From Micromonospora antibiotica (lineage in GTDB: Bacteria > Actinomycetota > Actinomycetes > Mycobacteriales > Micromonosporaceae), in the NCBI RefSeq assembly GCF_017599305.1, contig NZ_JAGFWR010000010.1:148092-212091 (forward strand): a DNA stretch of 64,000 bases. The letters are read 5' to 3'. Below, one piece after another: positions 18,334 to 26,571 of the stretch (position 1 is its first letter; each line of letters begins with the position of its first letter). A program made the translations under genes and the position numbers. A model generated the notes under the pieces. That model saw only the letters and a list, made by a program, of their open reading frames with translations, made no database searches and was not told the DNA's origin.

Positions 18334-20103
18334 ATGGTCAGCGTGTCTGGCCGCCATCGCATGCGTTCAAGTATCCGTGGAGCGGGCGCCGCCGCGGCGG
18401 CGACCGCGCTCGTCGTCGTGGTCGGCGGCTCCTGGGTCGGTTACCAGCAGCTGGCCGGACCGTCCTGCTCAGGGGGGATCCAGCTCGGCGTGGCCGCCGC
18501 GCCCGAGGTGGCACCGGCCGTCGAGGCGGCGGCGGCCCAGTGGGTGGCGGACGGCGCGGCGGTCGGTGGCACCTGCATCAAGGTGAACGTCGTCGCCTCC
18601 GAGCCGGTGGAGGTGGCCGCCGCGGTGGCCAGTAAGCACGGGGCCAGCCTCGCCGGGGTGGGACAGGCCAGCGGCACCGCGGTCACCCCCGACGTCTGGA
18701 TCCCGGACTCGTCGACCTGGCTGCTGCGCCTCAAGAGCGGCGGCGCCACCGCGTTCGCGCCCGGCAACGGCGCCTCCATCGCCCGCAGCCCGGTCGTGGT
18801 GGCCATGCCGCAGCCGGTCGCCACCACCAAGTTCGGCTGGCCGGACAAGAAGCTCACCTGGAACGACATGCTGCGCGCCGTCCGCAGTGACAAGCCGCTG
18901 CGGGCCGGCATTGTCGAGCCGACCCAGGACGCCGCCGGGCTCTCCGGCCTGCTCTCCCTGACCGCCGCCGCGAGCGGCGGAGGCGGCGACGCCCAGCAGG
19001 CGACCACGGCCGCCCTGCGGGCGCTGGCCACCGGCCGGTCGGCGCTGCGGCAGGACCTGCTGGCCCGGTTCCCGCGCTCCAACGACCCGACCTCCATCGC
19101 CAGCGCGCTCGGCGCCGCCGCGCTGTCGGAGGAGGACGTCATCGCCTACAACAACACCAAGCCGCCGATCCCGCTGGCCGCGCTCTATCTGGAGCCGTCG
19201 CCGATGCCGCTGGACTACCCCTACGCGGTGCTGCCCGGGATCGACCAGACCAAGGCGTCGGCGGCGAAGGTGCTCTTCGAACTGCTCACCACGCAGGGCT
19301 TCAAGAACCGGCTGGCCGTGCAGTCGCTGCGTGCCCCGGACGGCAACTGGGGTGACGGCTTCAAGGCACCGCAGGGTGCGCCGAGCCCGGCCGGCGGCGG
19401 TACGGCGGTGCCGCCGTCCGGCGGGACCGCCGCGGGTGGCCTGGACCCGGTGGCGATAGACCGTGCGGTTTCCGGCTGGTCGATCGCCACCCAGTCCGGG
19501 CGGATGCTCTGTGTCATCGACGTCTCCGGGTCGATGAAGGCCCCGGTCCCGTCGGCCAACAACGCCAGCCGCGAACAGGTGACCGTGGCGGCGGCGAGCC
19601 GGGGGCTGAACCTCTTCGACGACTCCTGGTCGATCGGGCTGTGGACGTTCTCCACCGAACTGGTCGGTTCGCGGGACTGGCGGGAGATCGAGCCGATCAA
19701 CCCGCTCTCCGGCAACCGGGCCAAACTGGAGCAGGGGCTCGCCGGCATCCGTCCGTCCAGCGGCGACACCGGCCTGTACGACACCATGCTGGCGGCGTAC
19801 AAGACGGTCCAGGACGGTTGGGAGCCCGGCCGGGTCAATTCGGTGGTGCTGTTCACCGACGGTAAGAACGAGGACAAGAACGGCATTTCACAGAGTGCAT
19901 TGATCACCCGGCTCAAGCAGATCAACGATCCGGAGCGTCCGGTGCAGGTGGTCATCATCGGCATCGGCAGCGAGGTCTCCAAGACCGAACTCCAGTCGAT
20001 CACCAGCGTCACCGGTGGTGGCGCCTTCGTCACCGAGGACCCCTCCAAGATCGGTGACATCTTCCTGAAGGCCATCGCGTTGCGTCCGAACGCGCCGCGT
20101 TGA
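18334..20103 (+). CDS. Membrane-anchored solute-binding/VWA fusion protein
   Basis: This 589-residue protein has one N-terminal membrane anchor (about 13-32) and lies outside the cell. The first half (about 45-360) resembles a periplasmic substrate-binding protein of the type-2 fold (GIQLGVAAAPEVAPAVEAA, VWIPDSSTWL). After a Gly/Ala/Pro linker the second half is a von Willebrand A domain with a complete MIDAS start, DVSGSMK (D396), and later TDGKNED. No lipobox Cys is visible, so anchoring is by the helix. VWA domains bind ligands through a metal ion, so this could be a ligand-controlled adhesion or scaffold protein. No transporter genes flank it. ATG at 18361 is an alternative start. Confidence 0.88.
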   Translation: MVSVSGRHRMRSSIRGAGAAAAATALVVVVGGSWVGYQQLAGPSCSGGIQLGVAAAPEVAPAVEAAAAQWVADGAAVGGTCIKVNVVASEPVEVAAAVASKHGASLAGVGQASGTAVTPDVWIPDSSTWLLRLKSGGATAFAPGNGASIARSPVVVAMPQPVATTKFGWPDKKLTWNDMLRAVRSDKPLRAGIVEPTQDAAGLSGLLSLTAAASGGGGDAQQATTAALRALATGRSALRQDLLARFPRSNDPTSIASALGAAALSEEDVIAYNNTKPPIPLAALYLEPSPMPLDYPYAVLPGIDQTKASAAKVLFELLTTQGFKNRLAVQSLRAPDGNWGDGFKAPQGAPSPAGGGTAVPPSGGTAAGGLDPVAIDRAVSGWSIATQSGRMLCVIDVSGSMKAPVPSANNASREQVTVAAASRGLNLFDDSWSIGLWTFSTELVGSRDWREIEPINPLSGNRAKLEQGLAGIRPSSGDTGLYDTMLAAYKTVQDGWEPGRVNSVVLFTDGKNEDKNGISQSALITRLKQINDPERPVQVVIIGIGSEVSKTELQSITSVTGGGAFVTEDPSKIGDIFLKAIALRPNAPR

Positions 20104-20212
20104 GCCGTCGCACAGGGCAAACGAATCGCTGCATTCGGTGAGAAATAATGCGGTGATGGGATTCCACCATCTCGGGAGCGAAAGAAAACTGACAGTAATG
20201 CGTCCGAAGCAA

Positions 20213-20283
20213 TAGGTGAGCATCATTGTGGGGCAGGATGTCGGGAGCGCTCCGGCCGGCAGGCCCCGCCAGAGGTGAGCATC
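20213..20283 (+). repeat. Direct repeat AGGTGAGCATC, 60 bp apart
   Basis: The 11-mer AGGTGAGCATC occurs at about 20213 and again at about 20273 in the leader of the sugar transferase gene. It flanks the GGAGCGCTCC palindrome at 20244-20253. Significance is unknown. Confidence 0.5.
20242..20255. promoter_or_regulatory. GC palindrome resembling CelR core
   Basis: CGGGAGCGCTCCGG holds the perfect 10-bp palindrome GGAGCGCTCC and matches 11 of 14 positions of the CelR box. It lies about 70 bases before the sugar transferase start. It may be a LacI-family operator, or chance. Confidence 0.35.
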
Positions 20284-20321
20284 GGGCTCGGAGCCGACAA
20301 GTGTGATGTGGGGGAGGTTGG

Positions 20322-21809
20322 GTGACCTCGGCAACGCTGTCCACGCCCGTCCGTACCCCGCCGTCGGCGCCAGGTCGCCGATCGGCGGGTACCCGTTCCC
20401 AGGCCAACCAGCGGGGCTACGTCCGCACCCTGGTGGTGCTGGACACCGCCGTGCTGTCGCTGGCGGTCCTCGCCGGCTACGCCACCCGCTTCGGCGACGC
20501 GGTGCCGCGCGGCTCCGAGATCCCGTACGTGGTGGTGGCACCGGCCCTGGTGCTGGTCTGGTTGGTTTCGCTCAAGGCACTGCGCTGCTACGACGACCGG
20601 GTACTCGGCTACGGGGCCGACGAGTACCGGCGGGTCAGCGGGGCCAGCCTGCGCCTGGCCGGTGGGGTCGCGATCGCCGGTTACATCTTCGACGTCGGGG
20701 TCTCCCGGGGTTTCCTCGGCATCTCCTTCGCCGTCGGCACGGTCGGGCTGGTGGTCACCCGGTTCGCCGCCCGTAAGGCGCTGCACCGGGCCCGCTGCCG
20801 GGGCGACGGATGGTCCCGTCGGGTCCTCGTCGTCGGGGACACCGCGCACGTGCTGGAGTTGGTGCACACCCTGCGTCGGGAGCCGTACGCCGGCTACCAC
20901 GTGGTCGGCGCGTGCATCCCCGACGCGCTGCTCGCCCCCGTGCCGCAGCGGCTCAGCGACGTGCCGGTGGTCGGCTCCCTGCGGGGCATCCCGGAGGCGG
21001 CCGCCGCGATCGGCGCGGACACCGTCGCGGTCACCGCGTCCGGCGAGTTGACCGCGACCCGGCTGCGCCGGCTGGGCTGGCAGTTGGAGGGCACCGGGAT
21101 CGACCTGGTGGTCGCCCCGGCGCTCACCGACGTGGCCGGGCCGCGCATCCACACCCGGCCGGTGGCCGGCCTGCCGCTGATCCACGTCGAGGCGCCCGAG
21201 TTCCGGGGGGCCCGCAAGCTGGTCAAGGAACTCGTCGACCGGTCGGCCGCCGCGGTGGCGCTGGCACTGCTGCTGCCGCTGGTGGCGGTGATCGCGCTGG
21301 CCGTCAAGCTGGACAGCCGGGGCCCGGTGCTGTTCCGGCAGACCCGGGTCGGGCAGGGCGGCCAGGAGTTCGGGGTGCTGAAGTTCCGCACCATGGTGGT
21401 CAACGCCGACGCGCTCCTCGCCGAACTGGCGGCCCGCAACGAGACCAACGGGCTGATGTTCAAGATGCGCGACGACCCGCGGGTCACCCGGATCGGCCGC
21501 CTGCTGCGGAAGTGGTCGGCCGACGAGCTGCCCCAGCTGGTCAACGTGCTGCTCGGGCAGATGAGCCTGGTCGGCCCCCGTCCGCCGCTGCCCTCCGAGG
21601 TGGCCCGCTACGACGGCGACGTGGCCCGCCGCCTGCTGGTCAAGCCCGGCATGACCGGTCTCTGGCAGGTCAGCGGCCGGTCCGACCTGAGCTGGGAGGA
21701 CGGCATCCGGCTGGACCTCTACTACGTGGAGAACTGGTCACTCGCCGCCGACCTGACCATCCTGTGGAAGACCTTCGGCGCGGTGCTGCGCGGGCGCGGG
21801 GCCTACTGA
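20322..21809 (+). CDS. Polyprenyl-phosphate sugar-1-phosphate transferase (exopolysaccharide initiation)
   Basis: This 495-residue membrane enzyme transfers a sugar phosphate from a nucleotide sugar to undecaprenyl phosphate, the first step of exopolysaccharide assembly. It has a disordered Arg-rich start, about four membrane helices (40-160), a central Rossmann-like domain (about 165-290), a fifth helix (AAVALALLLPLVAVIALAVKL, about 307-327) and a C-terminal bacterial sugar transferase domain with DSRGPVLFRQTRVG, FRTM, SADELPQL and GPRPPLPSEV. The GTG follows GGGGGAGG. No other polysaccharide genes are nearby, so it must serve a pathway encoded elsewhere or act with orphan transferases. Confidence 0.92.
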   Translation: MTSATLSTPVRTPPSAPGRRSAGTRSQANQRGYVRTLVVLDTAVLSLAVLAGYATRFGDAVPRGSEIPYVVVAPALVLVWLVSLKALRCYDDRVLGYGADEYRRVSGASLRLAGGVAIAGYIFDVGVSRGFLGISFAVGTVGLVVTRFAARKALHRARCRGDGWSRRVLVVGDTAHVLELVHTLRREPYAGYHVVGACIPDALLAPVPQRLSDVPVVGSLRGIPEAAAAIGADTVAVTASGELTATRLRRLGWQLEGTGIDLVVAPALTDVAGPRIHTRPVAGLPLIHVEAPEFRGARKLVKELVDRSAAAVALALLLPLVAVIALAVKLDSRGPVLFRQTRVGQGGQEFGVLKFRTMVVNADALLAELAARNETNGLMFKMRDDPRVTRIGRLLRKWSADELPQLVNVLLGQMSLVGPRPPLPSEVARYDGDVARRLLVKPGMTGLWQVSGRSDLSWEDGIRLDLYYVENWSLAADLTILWKTFGAVLRGRGAY

Positions 21810-21824
21810 CCCGGCCCCCGCGGC

Positions 21825-21858
21825 CCGGCCCGCACTCCGGTTCACGGGTGCGGGCCGG
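21825..21858. terminator. Terminator-like palindrome between convergent genes
   Basis: Arms 21825-21835 and 21848-21858 form an 11-bp perfect stem. The right arm overlaps the end of the minus-strand phosphatase gene, so it could end transcription from both sides. Confidence 0.6.
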
Positions 21859-22975
21859 TCCAGTCCAGGCAGACGACCACCGCGTCGTCGACCAGGTCAC
21901 CGGCCACGAAGGCGCGCAGGTCACCGATGAGCGAGCGGACCGCGTCCAGCGGCGTCATCGGTCCGGTACGACGCAGGAAGCGCTCCAGCGCCGTCTCCCC
22001 GTACCGGACGTGCCGGTCCGTCGCGTCGAGCACGCCGTCACTGAGGACGAAGAGCCGGTCACCGCGGCGCAGCTCGAAACGCTGGTGCTGGTAGTCGGTG
22101 CCCTCGAACATGCCCAACGGGAACTGTTTGTCCAACACCTGCTCGGTGACCTCGCCGTCGCGCAGCAGCATCAACCGGGGTGACCCGGCGTCCACCGCGG
22201 TCAGTACACCGCTGCCCAGATCCAGCTCCATGACCAGGGCGGACAGGTGCTGCTCACCCCCGTGCAGGGCATAGATCGCCTGGTCGGCGAGGGCGACCTG
22301 GTCGGCGAGGCCCAGTCCGCCCCGGCGGGCGTTGCGCAGCGCGTGGGTGGCCAACGCGGTGAGCATCGAGGCGGCCACCCCCTCACCCGTCCCGTTGATC
22401 GTCGACAGCCACAGCCGGTCACCGTCGTCGGACCAGTCGAAACTGTCCCCGCGCACCGCGTACGCCGGTTCGAGCTGGCCGGCGAGGCGGAACGACGGGC
22501 GGTCCCGGCTGCGCCCCGGCAGCAGTTCCCACTGCATCTCGGCGGCCAGGGTGAGCCGGCGGGCCCGGCGCGAGGTGCGGTACACGTCGGTGCCGGCGGT
22601 GACGGCGGCCAACTCGTGCCCCAGGGCGGTGGCGATGCGGGCCAACTCGTCGACGGTGGCCCGGTCGTCGGGCACCGGGGTCAACCGCAGCACCCCGCGC
22701 CGTTCACCCCGCATCCCGACGGGGAACCAGCCCACCCCCTCGGTGAGCACCGGCTGCTGGTGGTCGAAGCAGCGCCAGGCCGGGTGACCGGGGCCGCTCA
22801 CGGGCTCCCCACCGGCCAGCGGCAGCAGCACCGACAACCGGTAGTCGACCTGGAACAGGTCCACGTCGGTGATCCGATAGGCCCGTGTCAGCTCCCCGGC
22901 GAGCCGGTCCAGCAGCAGGTCCGCCGGAGATTCGGTCAGCACCTGCCGGGCCCGGGCCTCGGGTCCGCTCGTCAT
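21842..22975 (-). CDS. SpoIIE-type PP2C phosphatase with altered metal site
   Basis: This 377-residue soluble protein has an N-terminal GAF-like domain (about 15-135) and a SpoIIE/PP2C domain (about 150-375). Such phosphatases usually dephosphorylate anti-anti-sigma factors. RGDSFDW, LSDGVLDA and DDAVVV supply the expected acidic positions, but the usual D-x-x-G-[HK]-G motif reads INGTGEG, so the conserved metal-binding Asp appears to be Asn. Activity may be weakened or lost. The ATG at 22975 follows AGGAGG closely; a GTG directly before it is an alternative. It is divergent from the MarR gene, 54 bases away. Confidence 0.85.
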   Translation of the reverse strand: MTSGPEARARQVLTESPADLLLDRLAGELTRAYRITDVDLFQVDYRLSVLLPLAGGEPVSGPGHPAWRCFDHQQPVLTEGVGWFPVGMRGERRGVLRLTPVPDDRATVDELARIATALGHELAAVTAGTDVYRTSRRARRLTLAAEMQWELLPGRSRDRPSFRLAGQLEPAYAVRGDSFDWSDDGDRLWLSTINGTGEGVAASMLTALATHALRNARRGGLGLADQVALADQAIYALHGGEQHLSALVMELDLGSGVLTAVDAGSPRLMLLRDGEVTEQVLDKQFPLGMFEGTDYQHQRFELRRGDRLFVLSDGVLDATDRHVRYGETALERFLRRTGPMTPLDAVRSLIGDLRAFVAGDLVDDAVVVCLDWTGPHP

Positions 22976-23013
22976 CACGCCTCCTGAAAGCGCAGATCCC
23001 CTGGTACGGGGGG

Positions 23014-23019
23014 TAGTCT
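23014..23019 (+). promoter_or_regulatory. -10 box of MarR gene
   Basis: TAGTCT fits the actinobacterial TANNNT -10 pattern and lies 10 bases before the ATG at 23030, predicting a leader of only a few bases. No clear -35 is visible. Confidence 0.5.
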
Positions 23020-23029
23020 CGGGCCCACC

Positions 23030-23581
23030 ATGGCCGAAGAGAGTGGTCCTTACGGATCAGACGTGAGTATGGCCGCCGAGTTGGACGGCGCGACAGGGAC
23101 CCTGCTGTCTGTGTGGGAGGCGGCCCGGGAGAACACCACCAGCCGGCTGTCCGGCGCGCAGTTACGCGCCGTCATGGTGGTCGAGCGGTACGACGGGATC
23201 AACCTGCGCCGGCTCGCCGCCCTGCTGAACATGTTGCTCTCCTCGGCGAGCCGGCTCTGTGACCGACTGGTCGCCGCCGGCATGCTGGAGCGGGAGCCGG
23301 GCCGGTCGGACCGACGGGAGATCGCCCTGCACCTGACCCCGGAGTCCATCCGCCTGCTCGCTGAGCTGCGGCGGGACCGCCGGCAACGGCTCGCCGACGT
23401 GCTGGCCGGGATGAGCGGCGAGGGGCGGCAGGCACTGCTGCGCGGTCTGGTGGAGTTCGACCGGGTGGCGCGGGCCCGGGAGGGGGAGACCGGGCCGGCG
23501 GTGGAGTTCCGGTCGGCACCGCACCCACCCACCCAGCCCGGTCCGGGCTCCGCCGACCCACCGGCGGCCCGCTCGGCCTGA
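23030..23581 (+). CDS. MarR-family transcriptional regulator
   Basis: This 183-residue protein has a winged helix-turn-helix at about 40-110: LSGAQLRAVMVVERYDGINLRRLAALL, then SSASRLCDRLVAAGMLEREPGRSDRREIALHLT, the typical MarR recognition helix and wing. The C-terminal tail (about 150-183) is Pro-rich and disordered. MarR proteins bind palindromes as dimers and often respond to small phenolics or oxidants. It lies between the two PP2C genes and is divergent from the first, so it may regulate that gene and itself. Confidence 0.88.
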   Translation: MAEESGPYGSDVSMAAELDGATGTLLSVWEAARENTTSRLSGAQLRAVMVVERYDGINLRRLAALLNMLLSSASRLCDRLVAAGMLEREPGRSDRREIALHLTPESIRLLAELRRDRRQRLADVLAGMSGEGRQALLRGLVEFDRVARAREGETGPAVEFRSAPHPPTQPGPGSADPPAARSA

Positions 23582-23584
23582 CCC

Positions 23585-23660
23585 GGGCCGGTCACGGTGG
23601 CGTGGCCAGTGCGGCCAGTGCGGTCCGGGCCGGTCACGGTGGCGTGGCCAGTGCGGTCCG
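23585..23660. repeat. 42-bp-period duplication at gene end
   Basis: A sequence of about 30 bases starting at 23585 recurs at 23627. The second copy contains the stop codon and last codons of the B12-binding gene, so the end of that gene has been duplicated just beyond its stop. Confidence 0.8.
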
Positions 23661-24770
23661 GGCCCGGTGCAGGTGGTCGGCCGAGCGGGGATGCTCGGTC
23701 AGCGCGGTGGCACACACCCGCAGCACGTCGTCCAGCAGCCGGGCCCCGTCCCCGGTGTCGAGCACCCCCGCCTGCCAACGGACGAACTCGACCAGCAGCT
23801 GCGGGTCGCCGATCCGGATCGCCGCAGCCAGCGCGTCGACCAGTTGGGCGACGACCCCGGCGACCTCCTCTGCCCGTTCCGCCACGGGGGTGACCTCGCG
23901 GAGCACGAGCTGGACGAGTTCCCGGCGGCGACGCAGCACCGGTACGTACTCGTCGGAGCCGGCCGTCGGCGCGGCACCGGTGTGCGGGGCCGCGAGCAGC
24001 GGGCCGGACAGCAGCCGGACGGCGTCCCGGGCGGTGGCGCCCCAGCCGGCGGCACCGACCGTGGTGGCCCAGCGGCCCTCGGGGCCGAAACCGGGCCCGC
24101 CGGCCACCACCGGCACCCCGGCCGCCCGGCACGCCTCGACCATCCGCCCCGCCCGCACCAACCGGCTCGGCTGCACGCAGCTCAGCAGCACCGCGTCCGG
24201 GCCGGTCTGGTGCAGGTAGGAGACCAGTTGCCGGACCGGCACACTGGCGCCGAGGAAGGTGACCCGCCAGCCGGCGGCGCGGACCACCTCCATCACGATC
24301 CGGGCGGCCAGCGCGTGCCACTCGCCTTCGACACAGGCCAGCACCACGTGGCCCCGGTCGTCCGTCGGGGCGGTGTGGGCGACGACCACCTCGACCACCT
24401 GCTCGCTGACGTGGGTGGCCGCGTGCTCCTGGGCGATGCTCCACCGGCCGGACAGCCAGCGCAGCCCCACCTCGCGCTGCGCGACGGCGACCAGGTCCAC
24501 CAGGACGTCGGCCACCGAGGCACCCGCGTCCAGCAGCCCGGTCGCGAGCCGGGTGGCGCCGACCAGGTCGGCCCGGTCCAGGCAGCCGAGGTACGCCTGG
24601 ACGACACCCGGTGCGACCCGCCCCGGCCCGTCCGGTGTGACCCGCCCCGGCCCGTCCGGTGTGACCCGCCCCGGATCTTCCGGTGGCGGTCGGCGCGTAC
24701 CGGCCGGTTCCTCGCCGGTCGCCCGGCCCGGTTCCTCCCGGGTGGGTTCGTCCGGGGTCGGTCGGGTCAC
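23634..24770 (-). CDS. Stand-alone CarH-like cobalamin-binding protein
   Basis: This 378-residue soluble protein probably binds adenosyl- or methylcobalamin. After a disordered N-terminus (1-50, with repeats of GRVTPDGP) comes a helical B12-cap domain (about 55-135) and a Rossmann-like B12-binding domain (about 138-265). The cap contains W105, nine residues, then E115-H116: the W-x9-EH motif of CarH photoreceptors. The lower-ligand His is H152 in GEWHALA, followed 45 residues later by SCV and 27 later by GG, close to the DxHxxG-SxL-GG signature (the first Gly is Ala here). The C-terminal 110 residues are helical and unassigned. There is no DNA-binding domain. The GTG at 24770 overlaps the stop of the PAS-GAF-PP2C gene by 4 bases (GTGA), implying a shared job. 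Confidence 0.88.
   Translation of the reverse strand: MTRPTPDEPTREEPGRATGEEPAGTRRPPPEDPGRVTPDGPGRVTPDGPGRVAPGVVQAYLGCLDRADLVGATRLATGLLDAGASVADVLVDLVAVAQREVGLRWLSGRWSIAQEHAATHVSEQVVEVVVAHTAPTDDRGHVVLACVEGEWHALAARIVMEVVRAAGWRVTFLGASVPVRQLVSYLHQTGPDAVLLSCVQPSRLVRAGRMVEACRAAGVPVVAGGPGFGPEGRWATTVGAAGWGATARDAVRLLSGPLLAAPHTGAAPTAGSDEYVPVLRRRRELVQLVLREVTPVAERAEEVAGVVAQLVDALAAAIRIGDPQLLVEFVRWQAGVLDTGDGARLLDDVLRVCATALTEHPRSADHLHRARTALATPP
24603..24670 (-). repeat. 24-bp tandem repeat in N-terminus of B12 protein gene
   Basis: About 2.5 copies of a 24-base unit code for GRVTPDGP repeats in the disordered N-terminal arm. The length keeps the frame. Confidence 0.8.
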
Positions 24771-26443
24771 GCGGGGTCCGCCGCGCAGACGGCCAGCATC
24801 GCGATGTCGTCGTGGCTCTCGCCGTCGAGCCACTCGTCGACGAGCTGGAGCAACCAGTCGATCACGGCGGACGGCGGCAGCCCGGCCACCGAGGCGAGCG
24901 CCTGCCGGAGCCGGTGCTCGCCGAACATCTCGACGGCCGCCGATCCACCGCGCGCCTCGGTCACCCCGTCGGTGTACGCCAGCAGCAGTTCCCCCGGGGC
25001 GAGCCGCACCTCCACCTCGGCGAACGTCGCCGTGGCGAACGCACCGATCGGCATCCCGCCCACCCGCACCTCGACGATGCTCCCGTCGGCGCGTACCACC
25101 AGGGGGGACGGGTGCCCGCCGCCGGCGATCCGGACCCGGACCCCGCCGTCGGACCCCGGCTCGGTGGTGCCCAGCAGCAGGGTGGTGAACTGGCTACGCC
25201 GGGCGGCGTCGGGGGAGTCGAACAGTGCCCGGTTGAGCAGTTGGACGAGTTCGTGGGGGCGCTGCTCGACCAGTCGCAGGGTCTGCAACGACTGGCGTAC
25301 CCGGCCGGTGAGCACGGCCGCGCCGACCCCTTTGCCGCAGACGTCGCCGAGGGCGAACAGGGCGCCGGTGGCGGTGGGGAAGACCTCGTAGAAGTCGCCG
25401 CCGATGCGCAGGCTGTCCCCGGCGGAGCGGTAACCACCGGCGAGGGTGACGCCGGGCACCGGGGGCAGCTGCGGGGGGAGCAGGCTGTGCTGGAGCACCC
25501 GGGCCAGGTGCGCCTGTTCGCCGTAGAGGTCGGCGGCGGCGACCGCGGACCCGGCGCGGGCGGCGAACTCCCTGGTCAGCTCGATGTCGCGCGGGTCGAA
25601 ACCGGCCCGCCCCGCCCGCCGGACCAGGATCAACGCGCCGGCCGGCCCACCCGCGCTGAGCATCGGGCTGATCAGCACGGTCCCGGGGCGGCCGAAGGTC
25701 TCCGGCAGGACGGCGGTCAGGTCGGCCAGCTCGGCGTCGAGCCAGGGGCTGGGGTCGGTGGACTCGCCGTCGAGCGCCTCGACGAGCCCGGGGACCGCGC
25801 CGGCCAGTTGCCGGCTGGCGACCCCGCCGACCGGGCCGGGTTCGCCGTCGGCGTACCGCAGCCAGTGCGGGAGGTCCTCGCCGGGCTGTGGTGACCGGTG
25901 CACGACCAGCGCGACGTCCGCGAGGTAGGGCACCGGCAGGGTGACGGTGGCCCGCAGGGTCTGCTCGCGGTGCAGGGACAGCCCGAGCCGGCTGCCGGCG
26001 CGGGCCAGGAAGGCGGTGCGGGAGCGCTCGGCGAGCAGCGCGTCGGTGCGGGCCTGTTCGTCGGTGACGTCGCGGACATACCAGGCGCAGCCGCCGGCGG
26101 CGAGGGGGCGGCAGACGCCGCGCAGCCGGCGGCCGTGGTGTTCGGCGTCGAACGTCCCGGTGCCCTCGGTGACCGCCCGGGCCAGCGCCGGCACGGGGTG
26201 CGCGGCCAGGTCGACGCCGGGGGCCAGTTCGGGCAGGAGCCGCCCGGCCATCGCGTTGACCAGGGTGACCCGCCCGGCAGGGTCGGTGGTGACCACCGCC
26301 TCGGCGAGACCGTCGAGCAGCTCCCGGGCCAGCTGGGGGTCGGCCGGCAGCGACTGGTCCGCCGGCGGTCGGGCCGACGCGTGCGACACCCGGCCATCCC
26401 CGCTGACCGGGCCGGCGTGCCCGTCCCGACGGGTGGTCGTCAC
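24767..26443 (-). CDS. PAS-GAF-PP2C (SpoIIE) phosphatase
   Basis: This 558-residue soluble signalling phosphatase has a PAS domain (about 35-135, LLDGLAEAVVTTDPAGRVTLVN), a GAF domain (about 145-305) and a SpoIIE/PP2C domain (about 335-555). The metal site looks intact: GGDFYEVF, ALGDVCGKGVGAA, LLAYTDGVTEARG and DDIAMLAV. These enzymes usually dephosphorylate anti-anti-sigma factors to release a sigma factor. The stop codon overlaps the start of the B12-binding gene, so the two proteins are made together and the cobalamin protein could be its sensor partner. No anti-sigma or STAS gene is nearby, so the target lies elsewhere. The GTG start at 26443 has no strong ribosome-binding site and is less certain. 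Confidence 0.92.
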   Translation of the reverse strand: MTTTRRDGHAGPVSGDGRVSHASARPPADQSLPADPQLARELLDGLAEAVVTTDPAGRVTLVNAMAGRLLPELAPGVDLAAHPVPALARAVTEGTGTFDAEHHGRRLRGVCRPLAAGGCAWYVRDVTDEQARTDALLAERSRTAFLARAGSRLGLSLHREQTLRATVTLPVPYLADVALVVHRSPQPGEDLPHWLRYADGEPGPVGGVASRQLAGAVPGLVEALDGESTDPSPWLDAELADLTAVLPETFGRPGTVLISPMLSAGGPAGALILVRRAGRAGFDPRDIELTREFAARAGSAVAAADLYGEQAHLARVLQHSLLPPQLPPVPGVTLAGGYRSAGDSLRIGGDFYEVFPTATGALFALGDVCGKGVGAAVLTGRVRQSLQTLRLVEQRPHELVQLLNRALFDSPDAARRSQFTTLLLGTTEPGSDGGVRVRIAGGGHPSPLVVRADGSIVEVRVGGMPIGAFATATFAEVEVRLAPGELLLAYTDGVTEARGGSAAVEMFGEHRLRQALASVAGLPPSAVIDWLLQLVDEWLDGESHDDIAMLAVCAADPA

Positions 26444-26571
26444 CGTCGGTCGCCGGGCGCGTCGGTCTGTCGACCTCTGCGCATGCTGGGAGTGCTCTCC
26501 TCGGTAGGAATCGTTGCCTCAGGGCAAGCGTACCGAGGTGGGGCGACGATCGCCCAGCCAGGAAGCGGGGG

